A stretch of DNA of 10,147 nucleotides from Bradyrhizobium sp. (GCA_028290165.1 JAQGKJ010000187.1:1-10147); one strand, 5' to 3'. Numbered from the stretch's first letter, positions 1 to 6,366 are shown. Notes: a model not told the origin generated them from the sequence alone. Translations and numbers: made by a program.

Positions 1-186
1 TACAGCGAGTCCGGCTCGACGCCCAATACCGTGGTGCGCTTCGATCCCAAGACTCAAAAATTCCAGAGCTGGGCGATCCCGGGCGGCGGCAACATCGTGC
101 GCAACACCTCGGTCACGCGCGAGGGCAATTTCATGCTCGCCAATAGCCTCGTCAACGGCGTTACCCTGGTCACGATCAAGAAGTGA
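1..186 (+). CDS. Virginiamycin B lyase-like beta-propeller protein, C-terminal fragment
   Basis: An open frame enters from the left edge and ends at a TGA at 184-186, giving the last 61 residues of a larger protein. The fragment has blade-like segments such as NTVVRFDPKTQKFQSWAIPGG followed by NIVRNTSVTREGNFMLAN. This V-x-R-F-D-P-x-T-x-x-F pattern is typical of the Vgb/streptogramin-lyase family of seven-bladed propellers. True Vgb enzymes linearise streptogramin B antibiotics by an elimination reaction, but most chromosomal relatives have no proven substrate and many are exported. The catalytic residues and N-terminus lie outside the window, so activity cannot be judged. It could equally be another SMP-30/NHL-type propeller. 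The stop codon is followed about 20 bases later by a strong hairpin. Confidence 0.7.
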   Translation, partial: YSESGSTPNTVVRFDPKTQKFQSWAIPGGGNIVRNTSVTREGNFMLANSLVNGVTLVTIKK

Positions 187-206
187 GCCGGGACGGTTGG
201 TTCTCG

Positions 207-233
207 ACGGCGCGCGCAAACGGTGCGCGCCGT
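207..233 (+). terminator. Hairpin after the propeller gene, possible terminator
   Basis: A perfect 9-bp stem, ACGGCGCGC (207-215) with GCGCGCCGT (225-233), closes a 9-base loop 20 bases after the stop of the propeller gene. Only two T residues follow directly, so it would be a weak intrinsic terminator or a 3'-end stabiliser rather than a textbook one. The next gene is on the opposite strand, which fits transcription ending here. Confidence 0.45.
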
Positions 234-310
234 TCGCGCCCCTTCCCTCGCCCTCGATCAGCTGGCGGAGGAATGAAGCGGCCTATGTCGGCTTGCTTAT
301 TCGGTGTTGC

Positions 311-547
311 TTATTTCGGCTTCTTGGCCGGCTCCGCGGGCCGCGCGACGCCCCAGGGGTCATATTTTTCCTTAGGCTCCGGAATCCTCTCGAGCGCGGC
401 TTTATAGGCCTTCTCGTCGATCTGCGGCTTCTTTTGCGCCGCCTTCCCGTCGTCGTTGCCCCGATTCCGCTTGCCGCCGCCCATCTGGGCGTGTGCGGGC
501 GCCGCGATCAACGCCAGCATCATCGTCGCGACCACGAAGATCTTCAT
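311..547 (-). CDS. Small secreted hypothetical protein
   Basis: This gene encodes 78 residues. The ATG at 545-547 was chosen because a GGGAGA ribosome-binding site lies about 8 bases upstream on the minus strand and because translation from it gives a clean Sec signal peptide: MKIF, a hydrophobic stretch (VVATMMLALIAAP), then an AHA-Q cleavage site near residue 20. A longer frame upstream to 631 exists but would bury the signal peptide. The mature part is short, basic and proline-rich, with a GGGKRNRGN segment and a motif DEKAYKAALERIPEPKEKYDPWG. It has no cysteines and no domain I can name. Similar small periplasmic proteins are, from memory, common in Bradyrhizobium, but no function is known to me. 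It is divergent from the lipoprotein gene at 739, with 191 bases between the two starts. Confidence 0.75.
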   Translation of the reverse strand: MKIFVVATMMLALIAAPAHAQMGGGKRNRGNDDGKAAQKKPQIDEKAYKAALERIPEPKEKYDPWGVARPAEPAKKPK

Positions 548-738
548 CGCCTCTGTCTCCCTGCCATCCCCGTTCCCAAGCTTACGCCGGGTCCCGATCA
601 TGACAAGCAGCGGGGCGGCACGGCGGAGCAAATTAGCCGCTTCCGTGGCCGGGCTTCAGCATTTGTTGATGGCCAAAGGCCGGTGAAATGACCCCTCCCG
701 GCGCGTAATCTTAACCGGCAGGGGATAAAATTCCAAGG

Positions 739-1146
739 ATGCGGCGGGTTATTGTTCATGCGGCCTTGATGGTGGGGGTGACGCTGGTATTGGCGGGCTG
801 CGGCATTGCCGACAGCCGCTCGCCGGTGCCGGAGTTCATGCGCGCCAAGGCCAGCGACCCGCCGCCGCCCGAGCCGCCGCCCGATGTCAGGCAGTTGGTT
901 CGCGACAGACTGGATACGGTGTTCGTCAACACGTCGAACCCGCGTGAAGTGCGGGTCTCGGCGCCCCGCCGCGACCTCGGTGGATCGGGCTGGTTCGCGT
1001 GCGTCAGGGCGGAGCTCACCTCCGTGATGGGCAAACCGCTGGGCACGGAGACCTACCGCATCACGGTCAGCGGCGGCGCCATCATCGACCGCCGCCGCGC
1101 CGAGACCGCCGACAACTGCGCAGACGAGAGCTACGAGCCAATCTAG
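739..1146 (+). CDS. Putative lipoprotein
   Basis: The protein has 135 residues with a lipoprotein signal: basic MRR start, hydrophobic core, and lipobox L-A-G-C with the lipidated cysteine at residue 21. A proline-rich linker (about residues 41-48) follows. The remaining domain of about 85 residues runs from VRQLVRDRLDTVF to the end and includes GWFACVRAELTSVMGKPLG and GTETYRITVSGGAIIDRR. Two cysteines (in WFACVRA and in DNCADE) could form a disulfide. The Asp after the lipobox region is not at +2, so the outer membrane is the likely destination. I recognise it only as a conserved alphaproteobacterial lipoprotein of unknown function. It ends 84 bases before the transporter pair and may be cotranscribed with it. 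The ribosome-binding site is weak (AAGG next to the ATG, or AGGGG 13 bases upstream). Confidence 0.8.
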   Translation: MRRVIVHAALMVGVTLVLAGCGIADSRSPVPEFMRAKASDPPPPEPPPDVRQLVRDRLDTVFVNTSNPREVRVSAPRRDLGGSGWFACVRAELTSVMGKPLGTETYRITVSGGAIIDRRRAETADNCADESYEPI

Positions 1147-1158
1147 AGAGGCGGCGTC

Positions 1159-1221
1159 ATGCGCGCCGGGATTGCAGCTGAGGGGATTTTCGGCGACACC
1201 ATGGGACCGCCGAAGACTTAA
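1159..1221 (+). CDS. Possible 20-codon leader ORF before the exporter genes
   Basis: Between the lipoprotein stop and the ATPase start lies ATG plus 19 codons and a TAA, with AGAGG about 8 bases before the ATG. The peptide reads MRAGIAAEGIFGDTMGPPKT. The stop is 9 bases before the ATPase start codon, and the stop region overlaps the ATPase ribosome-binding site (TTAAGGA). This spacing would allow translational coupling. The ORF contains a 7-bp stem, TTCGGCG (1189-1195) with CGCCGAA (1208-1214). A 20-codon frame can easily arise by chance in GC-rich DNA, and the peptide has no run of regulatory codons, so this is a weak call. Confidence 0.2.
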   Translation: MRAGIAAEGIFGDTMGPPKT

Positions 1222-1230
1222 GGAAATCCG

Positions 1231-1836
1231 ATGGAAGCCGCGCTCGTCGTGAGGCAACTCCGCAGTGAATTCGCGGGCCCGTTCGAACTGAACCTCGGCT
1301 TTGGCGCGTGCGCGGCCATCACCGGCCCGTCGGGATCCGGCAAGAGCCTGTTTCTTCGCATGATTGCCGACCTCGACCCCAACGAAGGCAGGGTTTGGCT
1401 GCAGGGAATAGACCGCGCCTCCCTCCCCGCCCCGGAATGGCGAAAACGGGCAGCCTACGTGGCGGCGGAATCCGGCTGGTGGGCCGACACGGTGATCGAG
1501 CACTTCGCTGCAAGCCGGCGAAGCGAGGTCGCAGCCCTTTCCGCCCGCCTTGGACTTCACGCCGAGCTTCTGGACGCATCGATCACGCGGCTGTCCACCG
1601 GAGAAAAGCAACGCGTGTCGCTTGTCAGGGCCCTGCTGCCCTCTCCACCCGTCTTGCTTCTGGATGAGCCGACCGGCCCGTTGGATGAGGAGTCGGTCGC
1701 CCGGGTCGAGGCGCTGCTCACCGAGCGGATGGCAAACGGGACCTCCGTCCTGCTGGTGACGCACGATCCAAACCAGGCCGAGCGCCTCGGGCATCAGCGC
1801 TATCGCATGGTGGCGGGGCAGCTGGAAACGTCATGA
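1231..1836 (+). CDS. fetA: ABC transporter ATP-binding protein, FetA-like
   Basis: This 201-residue ABC ATPase should power the membrane protein encoded directly downstream. Walker A is GPSGSGKS (residues 32-39), the signature is LSTGEKQ (121-127), Walker B is VLLLDEP (141-147), the D-loop PLDEES follows at 150-155, and the switch histidine lies in VTHD (H178). The Q-loop is unusual: the YVAAESGWW segment has Glu at residue 80 where most ABC ATPases carry Gln. The length is a little under the roughly 225 residues of the E. coli protein. AAGGA lies 7 to 8 bases before the ATG. The stop overlaps the next start in an ATGA, which strongly implies coupled translation. In E. coli, FetAB is a putative iron exporter linked to oxidative-stress resistance; the substrate here is inferred from family membership only. 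The call as a FetA-type ATPase rests mainly on its partner. Confidence 0.85.
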   Translation: MEAALVVRQLRSEFAGPFELNLGFGACAAITGPSGSGKSLFLRMIADLDPNEGRVWLQGIDRASLPAPEWRKRAAYVAAESGWWADTVIEHFAASRRSEVAALSARLGLHAELLDASITRLSTGEKQRVSLVRALLPSPPVLLLDEPTGPLDEESVARVEALLTERMANGTSVLLVTHDPNQAERLGHQRYRMVAGQLETS

Positions 1837-2624
1837 ACCCTATTCTGCTGTCACCGCTGGACATTTCCATCGCCGCCTCCCTCATCATCCTCGATGCGGC
1901 GCTTTCAATCTGGCTCAGGCTTCGGCTGCATCGGCAAATCGCCATCGCCGCGGCCAGAATGGTGTTGCAGCTTGTCGCGATAGGCTATGTGCTCCGTTTC
2001 ATTTTTTCGGTGAACGACCCGGCGGCAACGCTGCTTCTCATTCTGGTCATGGTGCTCGTTGCCGCGCGCGAGGTGGCGGCCCGGCCGGAACGCCGGTTCA
2101 AGGGACATTCAAACCTTGTCATCGGGTTCATCAGCGTCGGCTTTGCCACGTTCGTCACGTCTATCCTTGCATTGACGACGGCGATCCGGCCCCAGCCCTG
2201 GTTCGATCCGCATTATGCGATCCCGCTGGCGGGCATCATTCTCGGCAGCGTTCTGAATTCCGCGAGCCTGTCGCTGGATAGCTTTCTAGGGTCTGTCCGG
2301 CGCGAACGAGCGGCCATCGAGGCGCGACTGTCGCTCGGCGACACCTATCGTGAAGCGATCGCGCCCCTGGTGCGAGAAGCCGTCCGGCGGGGCCTGCTGC
2401 CCATCATCAATCAAATGTCGGCGGCCGGAATCGTGACGTTGCCGGGCATCATGACGGGACAGATTCTCGCGGGCCTCGATCCGCTGGAGGCCGTCAAATA
2501 TCAAATACTCCTGATGTTCCTGTTGTCCGGCGGCAGCGGACTGGCTGCGTTGGCCGCGTCCTACCTTGCGGCGTGGAGTCTGACCGACGAGCGCCAGCGG
2601 CTTCGATTGGACCGGCTGCAGTAG
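1833..2624 (+). CDS. fetB: ABC transporter permease, FetB/UPF0014 family
   Basis: This 263-residue inner-membrane protein is of the UPF0014 (YbbM/FetB) family, close to the usual length of about 260. About seven hydrophobic segments can be seen, roughly at residues 9-28, 38-60, 64-78, 95-116, 129-147, 192-213 and 222-248. Two family hallmarks are clear: GSVLNSASLSLDSF (138-151), and the long conserved stretch at 189-214 that starts LLPIINQMSAAG and includes LPGIMTGQILAG. A basic, soluble-looking loop (about 153-190, RRERAAIEARLSLGD) should face the ATPase. The start overlaps the ATPase stop by 4 bases. In E. coli the pair is proposed to export iron and lower oxidative damage; the ion here is not shown by sequence. 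No periplasmic binding protein is nearby, which fits an exporter. Confidence 0.9.
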   Translation: MNPILLSPLDISIAASLIILDAALSIWLRLRLHRQIAIAAARMVLQLVAIGYVLRFIFSVNDPAATLLLILVMVLVAAREVAARPERRFKGHSNLVIGFISVGFATFVTSILALTTAIRPQPWFDPHYAIPLAGIILGSVLNSASLSLDSFLGSVRRERAAIEARLSLGDTYREAIAPLVREAVRRGLLPIINQMSAAGIVTLPGIMTGQILAGLDPLEAVKYQILLMFLLSGGSGLAALAASYLAAWSLTDERQRLRLDRLQ

Positions 2625-2768
2625 TCCGGGGCGGCCGCCAATTGGTAAACAGTCCGTCAACATTACCGCTCGAATTGAATCCCGGCGCGCACGGTATTTT
2701 CCAATCTTTCCGGTAAGCCTTTTCCCGGATAACGCGGTGGAAAGAGCGGCGCCGACCGGCTCCGCGGA

Positions 2769-2786
2769 TTCCCCGCGAACGGGGAA
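2769..2786 (+). promoter_or_regulatory. Hairpin covering the likely ribosome-binding site of the acyltransferase gene
   Basis: TTCCCCG (2769-2775) and CGGGGAA (2780-2786) form a perfect 7-bp stem with a CGAA tetraloop. The 3' arm contains GGGGA (2781-2785), the best Shine-Dalgarno candidate for the GTG start at 2795, at a spacing of 9 bases. If it folds in the mRNA, it would hide that site. A second GGGGA at 2789-2793 is not in the stem but is only one base from the GTG, too close to serve well. Confidence 0.4.
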
Positions 2787-2794
2787 ACGGGGAC

Positions 2795-4003
2795 GTGGTC
2801 GATATTGCGAATTCAGCGATGGTCCGTCGCGCATCCCGAGACGATGCGATCGGCAAGCGCGCGCATGGCGACGCGCTGGCACCGCTCGCCACGATCGCTG
2901 TGAACCAATGGCGCGCTTTGTCCGAACGCGCCATCGAGCCGAACGGCTATTACCTGCCCGATTGGGAACTGGCCGTGAACGCCTCGGCGCGCGACCGCAC
3001 CGGCGTGTCGGCGCTGCGCGCGTGGAGCGATGTTTCCTCGGCGCAAGACGGCGCGGCACGCCTGATCGGCCTGATGCCTGTCGTCTCGATGTGGCGCGCC
3101 TACAAAATCCCCCTGCCCGCCCTGGTCAGCGCCCAACCATACGGCACGCTGTGCACGCCGCCGCTCGATCGCGACGTGGTGCACGATGCCGTCGCTGCAT
3201 TGCTGCATCAGGCGCGGCAAGCCGGCGCCCATGCACTGATCCTGCGCGACGTATCGCTCGATGGCCCAGCGATGAATGTCTTCGATGAGGTGCTGCGGCA
3301 AGAGGCCTTGCGTCCGCGCGTCCTGCAATCCCACCGCCGCGCCTGTCTCGACGCGACGCGCGATGCCGATGAGTTGCTGCGCGACGCGCTCGGGCAAAAG
3401 AAGCTGAAAGAATTGCGCCGCCAGCGCCATCGGCTCGCCGAGCATGGCGCGGTGCGCTTTGCAGTCGCGCGCAGGCCCGAGGAAGTCGCAGCCGCGCTCG
3501 AGACATTCCTGCGGCTCGAGGCCTCTGGGTGGAAAGGCAAGCGCGGCACCGCGCTGGTCCAGGACGTCGGCGATGCCGGTTTTATCCGGCGTGCCGCTCC
3601 GGCGCTCGCTGAAACCGGCCGATGCGAGATCGTGACGCTGCATGCCGACGTTACGCCGGTCGCGGCCGCGATCGTGCTCCGGCATCAGGATCGGGCCTTC
3701 TACTTCAAGCTCGGCATCGACGAGCGCTTCGCAAAATTCTCACCGGGCGTGCAGCTGACGCTCGATCTGACCCGGCATCTCTGCGCCGATCCCGCTGTTG
3801 CAACGGCCGATTCCACGGCAAGCGCCGATCATCCGATGATCAATCCGATCTGGCGCGGCCGGTTTGCAATCGGCGACGTCCTGATTCCGCTGCGGCGGAA
3901 CGATCCGGCGGCGTCGGCTATCTATGTGGCGATGATGTTGCGGCAGCAAGCCCGCGAATTCGCACGCCGCACGGTTCGTGTCATCCGCGGGCGCGAGGCG
4001 TAG
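2795..4003 (+). CDS. GNAT-fold acyltransferase, CelD/BioF2-like
   Basis: This 402-residue protein has the features of the CelD-like (BioF2 acetyltransferase) group. Its second half holds KKLKELRRQRHRL (residues 203-214), F-L-R-LEASGWKGKRGTAL (238-254) and FYFKLGIDERFAKFSPG (302-318), where W-K-G, the Y-x-K strand and the SPG turn are the recognisable family elements. Members are thought to transfer an acyl or aminoacyl group and often sit near cellulose or exopolysaccharide genes in rhizobia; here no such genes are adjacent, so the substrate is unknown. It is likely cytoplasmic, with no signal peptide. The GTG at 2795 is preferred because GGGGA precedes it by 9 bases; the in-frame ATG at 2819 has no visible ribosome-binding site. 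The upstream 170 bases contain GGTAAACAGTCCGTCAAC, a degenerate match to a TTAA-N7-TTAA CtrA-type element, too weak to call. Confidence 0.8.
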   Translation: MVDIANSAMVRRASRDDAIGKRAHGDALAPLATIAVNQWRALSERAIEPNGYYLPDWELAVNASARDRTGVSALRAWSDVSSAQDGAARLIGLMPVVSMWRAYKIPLPALVSAQPYGTLCTPPLDRDVVHDAVAALLHQARQAGAHALILRDVSLDGPAMNVFDEVLRQEALRPRVLQSHRRACLDATRDADELLRDALGQKKLKELRRQRHRLAEHGAVRFAVARRPEEVAAALETFLRLEASGWKGKRGTALVQDVGDAGFIRRAAPALAETGRCEIVTLHADVTPVAAAIVLRHQDRAFYFKLGIDERFAKFSPGVQLTLDLTRHLCADPAVATADSTASADHPMINPIWRGRFAIGDVLIPLRRNDPAASAIYVAMMLRQQAREFARRTVRVIRGREA

Positions 4004-4020
4004 GCGCCGTCATCCCTGCG

Positions 4021-4038
4021 TGAGCGCGCATGCGCTCA
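4021..4038. terminator. Hairpin downstream of the acyltransferase gene
   Basis: TGAGCGC (4021-4027) and GCGCTCA (4032-4038) form a 7-bp stem around GCAT, 17 bases after the acyltransferase stop. No U-tract follows. It directly adjoins the larger palindromic repeat at 4045-4128 and may be part of the same element. Genes converge here, so a bidirectional end signal is plausible. Confidence 0.35.
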
Positions 4039-4044
4039 TCGCCG

Positions 4045-4128
4045 GAGGCGCGAGCGCTTGCGAGCCTGGAAGGATGGATGTCTGTGGCCATCCTTCGAGA
4101 CGCCGCACAAAGCCGCAGATCCTCAGGA
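4045..4128. repeat. Palindromic intergenic repeat (type A), inserted at the hicB 3' end
   Basis: The core is a perfect 9-bp inverted repeat, GAAGGATGG (4069-4077) with CCATCCTTC (4088-4096), around a 10-base loop. Outside it lie CGAGACGCCGCAC...GATCCTCAGGA on the right and GGAGGCGCGAGCGCTTGCGAGCC on the left, two GC-rich half-palindromes. The CATCCTTCGAGACGC and CCTCAGGA segments closely resemble a dispersed repeat I remember from Bradyrhizobium chromosomes; copy number was not checked. Outer borders are approximate. Its right border coincides with the premature stop of the antitoxin gene. Confidence 0.65.
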
Positions 4129-4269
4129 AAGGCATCCCTCAATCGCTTCATGAAGATTTTGCATGAGTTCATCCATGCTGTCGCCCTGGGTAGCACAGCC
4201 GGGAATGGCGGGGACTTCGGCCCAGTAGCCCCCCTCTTCAGCCTCGTGCACCACGATCTTGATCTTCAT
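4123..4269 (-). pseudogene. HicB-family antitoxin, C-terminally truncated, no toxin partner
   Basis: The 48 residues begin MKIKIVVHEAEEGGYWAEV and continue PAIPGCATQGDSMDELMQN to HEAIEGCLS. The GGYWAEVPAIPGC motif and the following helix are diagnostic of HicB-like antitoxins, which bind and neutralise HicA RNase toxins. Members of this short group usually run about 65-75 residues, so roughly the last 20-25 residues are missing. The stop TGA (4123-4125) is the first part of the TGAGGATC end of the neighbouring repeat, which suggests insertion. GGAG sits 7 bases before this ATG; another ATG directly before it (to 4272) would add one Met. No HicA-like frame exists on either side: 4004-4122 is repeat and 4273-4336 is too short. 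The beta-strand core and first helix remain, so a stable fragment is possible, but antitoxin function is doubtful. Confidence 0.7.
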
Positions 4270-4336
4270 CATCGATCTCCACTCTGGATTGTCGCGCGTA
4301 CGTCGGGCAAATTCAAGTCTTGCCGACGTCGCGCTC

Positions 4337-5002
4337 CTACTCCGCCGCCTGCGCGTTGACTTCCGCCGAGACCTGGCGGATGGCGCGGGCGAGTTGTTCG
4401 GCGGGCTGCGCGCCGGATACCGCGTATTTCTGTGCAAAGACAAACGTCGGCACGCCGGAGATGCCCTTGTCGGAGGCCTCCTTGGCCTGCGCGGAAATAA
4501 GATCCACATCCTCATCGGTCGCAAGACGCTTGCGCACGTCGTCGGCGTCGAGGCCGATGTCGGCCGCCGCCTGCACAAGCACATTGGGATCGGTGAGATC
4601 GCCGCCGTCCCTGAAATACAACTCCATCAGCCGCTGCTTCATTTCAGCCGATTTGCCCTTCGCATCGGCCCAGTGAATCAGCCGATGGCAGTCGATCGTG
4701 TTGGGCTGCCGCTTGACCAGCTCGGGCCGGTACACCAGACCCTCTTCGTTGGCGGCGGCGACGACGCGGCCGGCGATGCCCTTGTAGGCCTCGGGCGAGC
4801 CGAATTTCGCGGTGAGGTATTCGTCGCGGCTGATGCCCTCGCGCGGTACCCACGGATTGAGAAAGAACGGCCGCCAGTTGATCTCGACCTGCACATCCGG
4901 CGTCAGCGCCAGCGCGCTCTCAATTCTATGCTTGCCGATGTAGCACCACGGGCACACCACGTCGGAAACGATGTCGATCTGGAGCGGTTTTAAGGTGCTC
5001 AT
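4337..5002 (-). CDS. DsbA-family oxidoreductase, FrnE-like
   Basis: This 221-residue cytoplasmic thioredoxin-fold protein carries a CPWC active site (C17-C20) in DIVSDVVCPWCYIGK, the FrnE/2-hydroxychromene-isomerase type arrangement. A helical insertion follows, with NTIDCHRLIHWA (101-112), a family signature. The cis-proline loop is ISGVPTF (181-187, P185). No signal peptide is present, which separates it from periplasmic DsbA. FrnE-like proteins act as disulfide oxidoreductases or isomerases, with a stress-protection role shown in Deinococcus; the partner here is unknown. The start at 5002 is well supported by AGGAGG 5 bases upstream; the longer frame to 5107 lacks such a site. It lies 126 bases downstream of the MmyB regulator on the same strand. 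That gap is long enough for its own promoter. Confidence 0.9.
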   Translation of the reverse strand: MSTLKPLQIDIVSDVVCPWCYIGKHRIESALALTPDVQVEINWRPFFLNPWVPREGISRDEYLTAKFGSPEAYKGIAGRVVAAANEEGLVYRPELVKRQPNTIDCHRLIHWADAKGKSAEMKQRLMELYFRDGGDLTDPNVLVQAAADIGLDADDVRKRLATDEDVDLISAQAKEASDKGISGVPTFVFAQKYAVSGAQPAEQLARAIRQVSAEVNAQAAE

Positions 5003-5128
5003 GGGCGCCTCCTCGCTGAAAAGTGTGATCCGGAAAGTAAGCCGAATGGCCTGCGAAACAAGTGCGCGGGCCGCATGTCTCCCGCCACATAACCGCTCTG
5101 CGAGCAAACCCGGTACCGCCTGAAACGA

Positions 5129-5950
5129 CTATTCCAGGGCAGCCGCGATCGCCCGCATCCGCTCCGCAGTCAGATCGTCGGCCGGAAAGAACGTCTCCAG
5201 CGCCAGTTCCGACAGCGTGATATCGACCGGCGTGCCGAAAATCATCGTCGTGGAGATAAAGCTCAGCACATCGCTGCCGTACCGCATCTTGAAAGGGATC
5301 GCGACGTTGTCGGCCGGCAGCGGCGCCGAGCGCGCCGGCATCGGAAAGGCCTTCAGGTCAGAATAGAGTTTCATCAGTTCGGGGTCGGCGGTCGCCTCGC
5401 ACTGTCGGTGCAGCCGCTCCAGCAGATGGCCGCACCATTCGGCGAGATTGACGGTGCGCGCCGCCAGCGCTTCGGGATGAAAGGCGAGACGCAGAACGTT
5501 GAAGGGCTGGCCGAGCAGCCGCTCCGGAATGCCCTCGAGCAGCGGCATCACCATGCGGTTGGCCGAGACCAGATTCCAGTGCCGGTCGTACGCCAGCGCC
5601 GGATTTGGCTCATGCGCTTTCAGCACGAGATCGATTGCCGCCCGCGCCGATTTCAATGCGGGATCGTCCAGCGAGCGCTGCGGAAACGCTGGCGCATATC
5701 CCGCCGCGACCAGCAGCACGTTGCGCTCGCGTAGCGGCACGTCGAGCCGCTCCGCCAGCTTCAGCACCATGTCGCGCGACGGCGCCGCCCGGCCGGTTTC
5801 CACAAAACTCAGGTGACGCGCGGAAATCTCCGCGTCGCCGGCGAGATCGAGCTGGCTGAGATGGCGGCGCTGCCGCCACTCCCGCAGGTGATCACCGACA
5901 TGGGCAGGTTTGGTTCGATCGGCTCGCGCCGTGGCAGACTGTGCGTTCAT
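5129..5950 (-). CDS. XRE-family regulator with MmyB-like sensor domain
   Basis: This 273-residue transcriptional regulator has two domains. Residues about 18-76 form an XRE helix-turn-helix (HLREWRQRRHLSQLDLA, then ISARHLSFVETGRAAPS as the recognition segment). Residues about 105-271 match the MmyB-like ligand-binding domain: PALAYDRHWNLVSANRM (117-133), NVLRLAFHPE (151-160), and the conserved C-terminal DITLSELALETFFPADD (243-259). In this family the second domain is a PAS-like pocket, reported to bind fatty acid in a structurally studied member; the effector here is unknown. Such regulators usually repress a neighbouring redox or hydrolase gene and themselves. Here the candidates are the divergent small ORF (starts 100 bases apart) and the FrnE-like gene downstream. 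The start ATG lacks a clear ribosome-binding site, but no better start precedes the HTH. Confidence 0.9.
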   Translation of the reverse strand: MNAQSATARADRTKPAHVGDHLREWRQRRHLSQLDLAGDAEISARHLSFVETGRAAPSRDMVLKLAERLDVPLRERNVLLVAAGYAPAFPQRSLDDPALKSARAAIDLVLKAHEPNPALAYDRHWNLVSANRMVMPLLEGIPERLLGQPFNVLRLAFHPEALAARTVNLAEWCGHLLERLHRQCEATADPELMKLYSDLKAFPMPARSAPLPADNVAIPFKMRYGSDVLSFISTTMIFGTPVDITLSELALETFFPADDLTAERMRAIAAALE

Positions 5951-5965
5951 GGTGGAAAATCTATC

Positions 5966-5982
5966 ACGCGAAGTTCATGCGT
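5966..5982. promoter_or_regulatory. Candidate operator between regulator and small ORF
   Basis: In the 100-base divergent region, ACGC (5966-5969) and GCGT (5979-5982) flank GAAGTTCAT, which contains the small palindrome GAA-G-TTC. An imperfect dyad of this size, 16 bases upstream of the regulator start, is where an autoregulatory XRE site would be expected. The symmetry is short and the two dyads do not share a centre, so this is suggestive only. Confidence 0.2.
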
Positions 5983-6050
5983 TCCATTACCTCCGACGTA
6001 GTCGAATTGCCGACGCGGCCGGGTCATCCTCTCCATCACAGGAGATGACG

Positions 6051-6290
6051 ATGACCACGACTTCCCGATTCCGCACCCCTTCATCCGCCGCGGGCATGAT
6101 CCCGTGGCTATCCAATCTGGCAACCCGGATGCTGGCCCGCATCCTCGACATGCCCGAGCCGCTCCTGCACAACACCGGCGTGTTCGTGTTCGCGCATGTA
6201 GCGGCGGTCGAAACCACCGTCGGTAAGACGTTTTGTCCGATCAGGCTGCTGCGTCGGTTCCGCAGCTGGCTCGGCCCGCCCGCGCGGTGA
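6051..6290 (+). CDS. Small hypothetical protein divergent from the MmyB regulator
   Basis: The ORF encodes 79 residues, with AGGAG 6 bases before the ATG at 6051 (an in-frame ATG at 6045 is closer to that site and less likely). The sequence begins MTTTSRFRTPSSAAG, has a moderately hydrophobic middle (MIPWLSNLATRMLARILDM, then LLHNTGVFVFAHVAAVETTVG) and ends very basic (RLLRRFRSWLGPPAR). I do not recognise a family. It could be a small membrane-associated protein because of the amphipathic segments and the Arg-rich end. Evidence that it is real is the good ribosome-binding site, its position head-to-head with a regulator, and the lack of a competing gene. It might instead be a spurious or decayed frame. 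It ends just before a dispersed repeat. Confidence 0.5.
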   Translation: MTTTSRFRTPSSAAGMIPWLSNLATRMLARILDMPEPLLHNTGVFVFAHVAAVETTVGKTFCPIRLLRRFRSWLGPPAR

Positions 6291-6301
6291 CGGCAGGAAT
6301 G

Positions 6302-6366
6302 GTCATTGCGAGCCAACGGGTCGCGCGAATGCGCGCCCGATGACAGGCTCAGTGAAGCAATCCAGA
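6302..6366. repeat. Nested palindromic repeat (type B) at the methyltransferase 5' end
   Basis: The element starts GTCATTGCGAGCC and ends GGCTC...AAGCAATCCAGAG. Its nested pairing is ATTGC (6305-6309) with GCAAT (6357-6361), GAGCC (6310-6314) with GGCTC (6346-6350), and an inner hairpin CGGG-T-CGCGC / GCGCG-CCCG with a GAAT loop and one bulged T (about 6318-6339). The wording closely matches a repeat I recall as very abundant in Bradyrhizobium, though copy number was not checked. It occupies nearly the whole space between the small ORF and the methyltransferase. Confidence 0.7.

Noticed and set aside
598..1794. A 398-residue open frame on the minus strand across the lipoprotein and ATPase genes
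   Set aside because: It is antisense to two well-supported genes, has no recognisable domain, and shows the low-complexity composition expected of a GC-rich shadow frame.
2640..2680. A CtrA-type element upstream of the acyltransferase gene (GGTAAACAGTCCGTCAAC)
   Set aside because: Neither half is an intact TTAA, so the match is too degenerate to call.
2813..3685. A 290-residue minus-strand frame opposite the acyltransferase gene
   Set aside because: The plus-strand gene has clear family motifs; the opposite frame has none and arises from codon bias.
4123..4336. A complete HicAB toxin-antitoxin module
   Set aside because: No HicA-like frame exists on either side, and the HicB frame is shortened.
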